From NCBI GenBank assembly GCA_913062745.1, contig CAJXXJ010000323.1, positions 1-5,196 on the forward strand: 5,196 nt of DNA. Reading direction: 5' to 3'. Under the pieces are notes generated by a model, which did not search any database, had not been told where the DNA came from, and saw nothing but the letters and a program-made list of their open reading frames with translations. This document shows, in pieces, positions 1 through 5,196 of the stretch. Made by a program: the position numbers and the translations under genes. Numbering within the stretch: position 1 is the stretch's first letter; every line of letters begins with the position of its first letter. This stretch comes from an uncultured Phaeodactylibacter sp. (GTDB lineage Bacteria > Bacteroidota > Bacteroidia > Chitinophagales > Saprospiraceae).

Positions 1-276
1 AAAATGGGGCGGCGCGGTGCCCTGCGATTGTCCAATGCCCTCCACCTGGCCTGCGGGCTTCTCATCGTACTGGCTGGCTGGCAGCTGTTCGAGTCCTTTC
101 CGGTATTCGGCTGGATACACTGGCTGGCAGCAGCGGTGTTTATTGGCCTGCTGGCTTTTCAGCACTCACTGGTACGGCCGGATGACCTCAGCCGGGTCAA
201 CCTGGCATTTTTTACCACCAACGGCCTGGCGAGCCTGGCTTTCGGCGCGCTGGTCATACTGGATATCTATCTGTAG
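1..276 (+). CDS. UbiA-family prenyltransferase, C-terminal part (5' end outside window)
   Basis: This is the last 91 codons of a membrane prenyltransferase, open from the left edge (frame 1, first codon Lys) to a TAG at 274-276. UbiA-family enzymes are usually near 290 residues, so about two thirds is missing. The ATG at 4-6 is taken as an internal Met. Three hydrophobic stretches are visible, at about residues 13-30, 36-53 and 70-90, as expected for the last membrane helices. The stretch HSLVRPDDLSRVNLAFFTTNG is close to the conserved C-terminal motif of the bacterial 4-hydroxybenzoate polyprenyltransferase-like group. The family transfers a polyprenyl chain to an aromatic acid in the inner membrane. 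Bacteroidota make menaquinone, so the homologue acting in the futalosine pathway (MqnP-type) is as likely as true UbiA. The catalytic Asp-rich motifs lie outside the window, so the substrate cannot be judged. The family call is firm; the exact role is inferred. Confidence 0.85.
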   Translation, partial: KMGRRGALRLSNALHLACGLLIVLAGWQLFESFPVFGWIHWLAAAVFIGLLAFQHSLVRPDDLSRVNLAFFTTNGLASLAFGALVILDIYL

Positions 277-317
277 AAACAGCCCGGCGCTCCCCTCCCG
301 TACGGGCCCGGCCCTAA

Positions 318-354
318 GTTTGTGCCACTGCAGCTCAAACAATCCATTTTTTTT
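318..354 (+). terminator. Weak candidate terminator after the prenyltransferase gene
   Basis: An imperfect hairpin can be drawn. GTTTGTGC (318-325) pairs with GCA (330-332) and CAAAC (336-340), with a CACT loop and a 3-nt bulge on the 3' side. Six bases later comes a run of eight T (347-354). The position, 42 bp after the prenyltransferase stop and before the next gene, suits a rho-independent terminator. The stem is short and bulged and the T run is not immediately adjacent, so this is tentative. The rest of the gap (277-442) shows only a perfect 10-bp palindrome, CCCGTACGGG at 297-306, and no convincing promoter. Confidence 0.3.
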
Positions 355-442
355 CCGAAACAAAAACCGGCGACGGCCGTAAACCCTTTCGATAATATGC
401 ACTAGGGTCATCAGACAGACCGATTTAAGAAAACCCCTAACT

Positions 443-2656
443 ATGAGTAAACAAGTATGGCTTACCCTCTGCCTTCTTAGCGGCGCTGTGCTTCTTTCTG
501 CACAAAACATGCGCCTGAAGAAAGCAAACGATTACTTTAACAATGGCAATTACGCGGCGGCTATCCCCCTGTATCAGGAAGTGCTGCAGCAAAATGATGC
601 TCCGCAGGCAATGACGAATCTGGCGGAGTCCTACCGGCAAATCGGCGACTATCAGCGTGCCGTACAGTGGTATACCCTGGTCATGGGGCTACCCAACTGT
701 CAGCCGCAGCATCAGCTGCGCTACGGGCTGGCCCTTCTGCGGCTGGGCGAATGCGATACCGCAGAGCGCTGGTTTTCCGAATACCTCAAGCGCAATCCCT
801 ACGACGAACGCAAACCGCAACTACTGGACGCCTGTGCGTATACCGAACGGCTTTTGGAAAAGAATGCGGGGCAGGTCAGCCTGCAGCCGATCAATATCAA
901 CACCTCGGGTGGCGAACTGGCACCGGCCTACTACCGGGATGGGCTGGTCTTCACGCAACTGGAAAAGCCCAAGCCCAACGAGCAGCCCTATTCTCATCTG
1001 GTACAAACATCGCGGCTGCGCGACAGCATGATGTTTACCTCGCCCTCGCCCTTCTTTCAGCAAAGCGGGCAGCAGCGCAACGAAGGCATTGCTTCCTTCA
1101 CCCCGGGGCAAAACGAGATATTTTTCACCCGCAACCGATACGTAAACGAAGGTATTCAGCAGCTGGAAATCGTCACCGCCCGGCTGCTGCCGCAGGGCAT
1201 GTGGAGTCAGCCGGAAGTGCTGCCGTTCTGCAGTGATCAGTACTCCGTTGCCCACCCTACGGTTTCGGCCGACGGGCAGCGGCTGTATTTTTCCTCCGAT
1301 ATGCCGGGCGGCTTCGGCGGCAAAGACATCTACCTGAGCGTACGCTCCAATGGCCGCTGGACCCATCCTGTCAACCTGGGCCCCAACATCAATACCGAAG
1401 GAGACGAGGTATTCCCGCAAGCCGCCCCCACCGGGCAGCTTTACTTTGCATCCGACGGGCATCTGGGGCTGGGCAAGCAGGACTTGTTTCGGGTGACCGA
1501 GCAGGAAGACGGGCTGTGGAGCCGGCCGGAAAACCTCGGTGCTCCCTTTAATTCCGGAGCTGATGACATCGCCATTGCCGTAGCTGCCGACGGGCAGTCG
1601 GGTTTCCTGACCTCCAACCGGGCCGGCGGCGAAGGCGAAGACGACCTCTACTTCTTCGAATACAGCGGCTATCTGGTGCAGGTAGATATTTTCGACCTCA
1701 AAAGCGGCGAGCCGCTGCCCGGCGCTACCCTGTACTCCAGCCAGAATGAGGAGGCCCTGCAGGCCGATGCAGAAGGCCGGGTGGCGATCCGCTTCCCGGA
1801 TTGCACCAATCTGACCGCTTCCCTGGCCGATTACGAGGAGAAAAAGCTCAACCTCTGCCCGGAAGAGCTCAACCACAACGGAGATACCGTCTTCATTGCA
1901 ATGGGCCTGATGCCGGTAACGGATAAGTTTCTGGAAGGCGTTGTGTTCGACCAGACGCTGGGCCGGCCGGTAGCGGAGGTAGAGATTATGCTGCAGAGCA
2001 CTTCCTGCGATCAGCAGCTGAGGGCATTTTCCGACGCGGACGGCCGCTTCAACCTGCAGCTGCAGCCCGGCTGCTGTTACAGCCTGAAGGCCCGCCATCC
2101 GGATTACCAGTCTTATCAGCAACGAGAGCAGATATGCCCGCAGAACGACCAGAAAGTACAGTACACCAATATCTTTTTGCAGCCTTCCCGCTACTACGGC
2201 GAAGCTGCGCGGCCTACGGCGCAGGGCGGCCCTGAGCAACCGGGCAGCGGGGGCTTTGAGGGCTTTGACCTTGCATCCAGCACTACTCTGCACAACGGCC
2301 AGCCTGCTTACCGGCTGAATGTCTACTACGATGTGGGCCGTTCCAGTGTGCAGCCCGGCTCGGTGCCTGAGCTTTTCCGCCTGCGTGACCTGCTGTTGCG
2401 CAAGCCGGAAATCAAAGTGGAAATCCATTCCCACACCGATGCTACCGGCAGTGAAGCCCGCAACCAGCGGATTTCGCAAAAGCGGGCCGACCAGATTGTC
2501 CGCTACCTGGTGAGTGAAGGCATAGACCGCAGCCGGCTCATTCCGATCGGGCATGGAGAATCCCGCCCGCTCAATGGCTGCACCGACGGGGTGCCCTGCC
2601 AGGAATGGCAACACCAGGAAAACCGGCGCACTGAATTTGTCGTACTGAAAAACTAA
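443..2656 (+). CDS. PorE-like OmpA-family protein (TPR, beta-propeller, two CRD-like domains, OmpA_C)
   Basis: This is a complete 737-residue exported envelope protein. Residues 1-20 form a signal peptide with likely signal peptidase I cleavage at LLSA|QN. That supports the ATG at 443, which has A-rich upstream sequence and no clear Shine-Dalgarno motif. Residues 23-140 look like TPR helices (NDYFNNGNYAAAIPLYQEVL). Residues about 145-405 are PD40/WD40-like propeller blades with SADGQRLYFSSD, GGKDIYLS, GQLYFASDG and GEDDLYFF. Two carboxypeptidase-regulatory-like beta-sandwiches follow, at about 410-490 and 496-580. After a Gly/Pro-rich linker (590-610) comes OmpA_C (about 620-737), with HTDATGS, the peptidoglycan-binding pair Asp666 and Arg681, and a terminal RRTEF. 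This order matches PorE of Porphyromonas gingivalis, a T9SS protein that binds peptidoglycan. Unlike PorE, there is no lipobox, so the product is probably periplasmic. Bacteroidota carry many paralogues with this layout, so a T9SS role is inferred, and a generic cell-wall anchoring role is the alternative. Confidence 0.92.
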   Translation: MSKQVWLTLCLLSGAVLLSAQNMRLKKANDYFNNGNYAAAIPLYQEVLQQNDAPQAMTNLAESYRQIGDYQRAVQWYTLVMGLPNCQPQHQLRYGLALLRLGECDTAERWFSEYLKRNPYDERKPQLLDACAYTERLLEKNAGQVSLQPININTSGGELAPAYYRDGLVFTQLEKPKPNEQPYSHLVQTSRLRDSMMFTSPSPFFQQSGQQRNEGIASFTPGQNEIFFTRNRYVNEGIQQLEIVTARLLPQGMWSQPEVLPFCSDQYSVAHPTVSADGQRLYFSSDMPGGFGGKDIYLSVRSNGRWTHPVNLGPNINTEGDEVFPQAAPTGQLYFASDGHLGLGKQDLFRVTEQEDGLWSRPENLGAPFNSGADDIAIAVAADGQSGFLTSNRAGGEGEDDLYFFEYSGYLVQVDIFDLKSGEPLPGATLYSSQNEEALQADAEGRVAIRFPDCTNLTASLADYEEKKLNLCPEELNHNGDTVFIAMGLMPVTDKFLEGVVFDQTLGRPVAEVEIMLQSTSCDQQLRAFSDADGRFNLQLQPGCCYSLKARHPDYQSYQQREQICPQNDQKVQYTNIFLQPSRYYGEAARPTAQGGPEQPGSGGFEGFDLASSTTLHNGQPAYRLNVYYDVGRSSVQPGSVPELFRLRDLLLRKPEIKVEIHSHTDATGSEARNQRISQKRADQIVRYLVSEGIDRSRLIPIGHGESRPLNGCTDGVPCQEWQHQENRRTEFVVLKN

Positions 2657-2663
2657 ACGAAGA

Positions 2664-2710
2664 GCACCGGGAAAGGAGGATCCGATACCTTAAATCGCCT
2701 TTCCCGGCGC
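2664..2710. terminator. Bidirectional terminator hairpin between convergent genes
   Basis: GCACCGGGAAAGG (2664-2676) and CCTTTCCCGGCGC (2698-2710) are inverted copies. They form a 13-bp arm with a single A/C mismatch and a 21-nt loop. The hairpin lies 7 bp after the stop of the OmpA-family gene and 15 bp after the stop of the Kazal gene read on the other strand, so it can end transcripts from both sides. Read on the minus strand it is followed by a moderately T-rich tract (CGTTTAGTTTTTC). On the plus strand there is no T run, only a second small GC stem (2713-2716 with 2721-2724). The structure is clear; efficiency on the plus strand is uncertain. Confidence 0.7.
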
Positions 2711-2725
2711 ACGCCCCTGCGGGCA

Positions 2726-2956
2726 CTATTCTTCACACGGACCTTCCTCCCAGCGTGTTACGCCGGAGCGTTCGGCATAGCACTCATTGGAGTAGGTCTT
2801 CCCATCGCAGCCGCATACCGGCTCGTACACTTCTATACAAACCTGATCCGGATTGACTTTACTATTGTCCAGGCAGTCTTCACTGACCCGGGGCGACTCA
2901 TTGCAGGTGGCCGCTGCCAGGCCCATCATCGTAAAAAGTAGGAATAGATACTTCAT
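2726..2956 (-). CDS. Small exported Kazal-type serine protease inhibitor
   Basis: This is a complete 76-residue protein. Residues 1-16 form a signal peptide (short Lys start, hydrophobic LFLLFTMMGLAAA) with probable signal peptidase I cleavage AAA|TC. Cys18 could be read as a lipobox Cys, but Thr at -1 makes that unlikely. The mature part is one Kazal domain with VYEPVCGCDGKTYSNEC. The spacing C40-x7-C48-x10-C59 is exactly that of Kazal cysteines II, III and IV, and C74 closes the domain. The usual fifth cysteine is missing, and an extra one at C50 (CGC) replaces it, a variant typical of bacterial Kazal domains. By family alignment the reactive-site P1 residue, two after Cys II, is Glu42. Kazal domains block serine proteases by a substrate-like loop. 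The gene starts 42 bp after the stop of the subtilase gene on the same strand, with no terminator between them and only A-rich sequence before the ATG, so co-transcription is likely. The target protease is inferred from this position. Confidence 0.9.
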   Translation of the reverse strand: MKYLFLLFTMMGLAAATCNESPRVSEDCLDNSKVNPDQVCIEVYEPVCGCDGKTYSNECYAERSGVTRWEEGPCEE

Positions 2957-2998
2957 GCTTTTTATCTGAAGAAGCCCCTGGCCCCGTGGATTTGTTCA

Positions 2999-5196
2999 CT
3001 ATGGTTGCCGAATGAGCCGCTGTACGCTGCTTCCGCCGTCCCAGCGCAACTGCGCCGTGTACAGGCCCGGCGGCAGCGCGTGGGGCAACGCGAGCCGTAC
3101 GGGAGCAGAAGATTTTACGGGCAAGTCTTGTTGCAGCACCGCGCGCCCTGCTGCATCCGTTAGCCGCAGTTCCATTGAGGTGCTGCCGGCAGGCGCCAAG
3201 ATAAACAGTTCCATTACGAAGGGGTTGGGCCACAGCCGCACCAACTCAGCTGTACCCGCCCCTTCCTTTGTTACTGAAGTGATCAGTGAGCTGCTGTCTT
3301 TTTGGGTGGGCGGAAAAGGGAATGCCAGCGCGTGGTCGGCAATGCGTACGCAGTAATCTTCCACTTCCCCGAACGCGATATGTGGGTCACAGGGCTGCGG
3401 CGGCTGATGCCCGGCACCGGCCCATTTGAGGCTTACCCGCATGCGGGTGGCACCGATGGTTTGCACTCCTTCTGGCAGCTTTATGACTTTGTGCAGGCTA
3501 TCCGCCCCACCCGTCAGAAGGGTATCCAAAATCATCTCCCCGGCGCCGCTGAAGCTGCCGTCCTGATTTAGGTCAATCCAGATGCGCAGATATTCCGGAT
3601 AAGGCACATGCAGGAATCCCAGCCGGACCGACAAGGGATAGCTGTGCCCCGGCGACAGCACGATGGAGGGCTGTAAATAGGAAGCGCTGCCATCGTTGTG
3701 CCCGCTGTGCATCGCAAAAGTGCCCAGCTGCAAATAATCAATCCACTCCGCCCCTGCCTCTCCACCGGCAGAATGGCAGTACTCCAAATCAGTACAGCTG
3801 CCGCAGCCCGGCGTTACCAGCTGAAAGGGCTGCCCTTTGCTTTGCCGCCCGCTTGCGCAGTGTGTGTACAGGTAGCCGGCGTATTCGGTGCAGGGCGGCA
3901 GTTCGCTGAGCAGCAATTCTGTTTCAGTGCCCGACCAGTGGATGCTGTCCGCCCCGTGGATAAGCATCAGGCTGTAGGTACTTTCCTCCGGGGCTTTCCA
4001 GCTTAGCTGTACCTGCCCGTTATCCAGCCACTGCACTTCCGGGGCGGAGGGCTCCGGGCAGCAGCCGAGTGTACGCGCCTGCAGCTGGCTCATCGGGCTT
4101 TCGGTCTCTTCTGCGCAGTGCCCCCGTGCCATCAGCTCGTAGTCGGTACAAGCTTGCAAGCCGGCCAGCCAGTAGGCGGAGGATTCGGTCTGCACCAAAT
4201 TCCAGAGCAATTCGTCGCCGCTGCGCCAGTACAGCTGCAGGTGTTCCACCGCTTCCGCTTCCTCCCAGGAGACCAGCAGCGCGTTTGCCGAAAGGCTGTC
4301 TATGCGAAATGAGGCCAGGGGCGGGCAAGGGCTGCACTCCCCGGCCTGCAGCTGAAGCGCCCGGGCTACGTTGATCCGTCCGGAGGATTTTACCGCTCCC
4401 TGCAGCTGCGGCAGCACATCCACGCTTTCCATGATCCACTGCTTGGCCTGCAGGGCGGCCTCAGCCGGGTCGGACAGAGCAAGTGCAGCAAGGTCCGGGC
4501 AAGGGGCGGCGTACAACAGAGCGGTAAGGGCAGCTGCCATCGGGCTGGCGAAGGAGGTGCCGCTGACCAGGGAATACTGCCCGCTCCCGGAAGTGGTCAG
4601 GATGTCTACGCCGGGGGCGGCAAGGTCTACCTCTTCTGCTCCGTAAGCGCCGGTGCGCTGCCCGCTGCTGTCGACTGCAGTTACGGTCAGCAGGTAGTCG
4701 CTGCTGCAGGAGCTGGGCATATCACCGGTAGCCCCTACATCCCAGTCAGCGTTGGAAGTAGCAGCACAGTTGAGGATGCCGGCAGCGCCCAGGTGGTCGT
4801 AAAAGGCGCACCAGATGGGCGCTTCTTCGGGCGACAGCCCGTCTACGCCCCAGGAGGTATTGGAAGCTACTACGAAAGCGCCGGACTGCCCGCCGGTTTC
4901 ATTATAAAGTTCGCGCTGCGCCAGCACATAAGCATAAGCGGCAATAGCCTCTGCCTCGGTATTGCCGCAGACCACCGGCATGATGCGGCTCTGCCAGGCC
5001 AGGCCCGCGATGCCCAGGCCGTTATTGCCGCGGGCTGCAGCTACTCCGGCTACCTGCGTGCCGTGGTGGCCGAGGTGCACATGATCGTTGGTCAGGCTGA
5101 CGTTCCAGCCCCGGTAGTCGTCCACGTAGCCGTTCTGGTCATCATCAATGTGATTGTTGGGGATTTCTCCGGTATTGACCCAGAGGTTGGGCGTGA
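2999..5196 (-). CDS. Secreted S8 subtilisin-like protease with Fn3, GEVED and T9SS sorting domains (5' end outside window)
   Basis: The visible part is 731 codons, open to the right edge. The GTG at 5123-5125 is internal, because the reading continues upstream through LWVNTGEIPNNHIDDDQNG, typical subtilase sequence just after the catalytic Asp. That Asp and the signal peptide are missing. The catalytic His is in HHGTQVAG (codon 5063-5065). The oxyanion Asn is in CAATSN (4751-4753). The catalytic Ser is in SGTSFASP (4553-4555). After the protease domain (to about 4343) come two Fn3-like domains (4064-4330 and 3806-4060), each with a CTxY motif and a second Cys 11 residues on. A GEVED domain follows (3341-3793), ending IAFGEVEDYCVRI. 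The end (3002-3244) is a type A T9SS sorting domain, with WPNPF, DAAGR, PPGLY and a basic last strand, which is normally cleaved at the cell surface. The product is therefore an exported or surface protease. The natural substrate is unknown. A Kazal inhibitor gene lies directly downstream. Confidence 0.93.
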   Translation of the reverse strand, partial: TPNLWVNTGEIPNNHIDDDQNGYVDDYRGWNVSLTNDHVHLGHHGTQVAGVAAARGNNGLGIAGLAWQSRIMPVVCGNTEAEAIAAYAYVLAQRELYNETGGQSGAFVVASNTSWGVDGLSPEEAPIWCAFYDHLGAAGILNCAATSNADWDVGATGDMPSSCSSDYLLTVTAVDSSGQRTGAYGAEEVDLAAPGVDILTTSGSGQYSLVSGTSFASPMAAALTALLYAAPCPDLAALALSDPAEAALQAKQWIMESVDVLPQLQGAVKSSGRINVARALQLQAGECSPCPPLASFRIDSLSANALLVSWEEAEAVEHLQLYWRSGDELLWNLVQTESSAYWLAGLQACTDYELMARGHCAEETESPMSQLQARTLGCCPEPSAPEVQWLDNGQVQLSWKAPEESTYSLMLIHGADSIHWSGTETELLLSELPPCTEYAGYLYTHCASGRQSKGQPFQLVTPGCGSCTDLEYCHSAGGEAGAEWIDYLQLGTFAMHSGHNDGSASYLQPSIVLSPGHSYPLSVRLGFLHVPYPEYLRIWIDLNQDGSFSGAGEMILDTLLTGGADSLHKVIKLPEGVQTIGATRMRVSLKWAGAGHQPPQPCDPHIAFGEVEDYCVRIADHALAFPFPPTQKDSSSLITSVTKEGAGTAELVRLWPNPFVMELFILAPAGSTSMELRLTDAAGRAVLQQDLPVKSSAPVRLALPHALPPGLYTAQLRWDGGSSVQRLIRQP

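Noticed and set aside
297..306. Perfect palindrome CCCGTACGGG as an operator or terminator
   Set aside because: It has no loop and no following T run, and there is no second copy in the window. A single 10-bp palindrome in GC-rich DNA is weak evidence.
315..322. TAAGTTTG, an exact match to the Bacteroidota -7 promoter element TAnnTTTG
   Set aside because: No TTG-type -33 element lies at the expected distance upstream, it would imply a leader of over 100 nt, and it overlaps the candidate terminator stem. A chance match is likely.
166..510. Minus-strand open frame of 114 codons across the gap after the prenyltransferase
   Set aside because: It overlaps the ends of two well-supported plus-strand genes and has no signal peptide, domain or plausible start context.
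821..2614. Long minus-strand open frame of 597 codons
   Set aside because: It lies fully antisense to the OmpA-family gene, whose frame has a signal peptide and clear domains. The antisense protein shows no recognisable motif and is the kind of long frame expected opposite GC-rich coding sequence.
2898..3233. Minus-strand open frame of 111 codons overlapping the protease end and the Kazal start
   Set aside because: It is out of frame with both real genes, and its translation is an Ala/Arg-rich shadow without motifs.
4020..4439. Minus-strand open frame of 139 codons inside the protease gene
   Set aside because: It is a different frame of the same strand as the Fn3-encoding region, with a low-complexity Gly/Ala/Arg composition typical of a shadow frame.
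5123..5125. GTG as the start codon of the subtilase
   Set aside because: Coding sequence typical of the family continues without a stop to the window edge, and a start here would drop conserved sequence and the catalytic Asp.

Overview
The window looks like chromosomal DNA from a GC-rich member of the Bacteroidota, plausibly a Saprospiria-like marine or sludge lineage, although that finer placement is only a guess. The evidence is the gene content. There is a subtilisin-like protease ending in a type IX secretion (T9SS) C-terminal sorting domain and carrying a GEVED domain. There is also an OmpA-family protein with the TPR / beta-propeller / carboxypeptidase-regulatory / OmpA_C order known from the T9SS protein PorE. 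Start codons are preceded by A-rich sequence rather than strong Shine-Dalgarno motifs, as is usual in this phylum. I see no mobile element, tRNA, rRNA or CRISPR array.

Layout, left to right. Positions 1-276 (+) hold the last 91 codons of a UbiA-family membrane prenyltransferase, probably acting in quinone biosynthesis. A 166-bp gap follows with a weak candidate terminator. Positions 443-2656 (+) encode a complete 737-residue exported PorE-like protein that should bind peptidoglycan. A 69-bp convergent gap (2657-2725) holds a strong inverted repeat, a likely bidirectional terminator. Positions 2726-2956 (-) encode a 76-residue exported Kazal-type protease inhibitor. Just upstream of it on the same strand, positions 2999-5196 (-) hold the C-terminal 731 residues of a secreted S8 (subtilase) protease. 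Its start and catalytic Asp lie beyond the right edge.

How the genes may work together. The protease and the Kazal inhibitor run in the same direction, 42 bp apart, with no visible terminator between them. They probably form a two-gene transcription unit: a T9SS-exported serine protease plus a small exported serine-protease inhibitor. The inhibitor could restrain the protease in the periplasm or at the cell surface before release. This pairing is the most interesting point in the window. The PorE-like gene faces this unit. A T9SS-associated envelope protein beside a T9SS cargo gene is suggestive, but the genes are convergent, so they are not co-transcribed.
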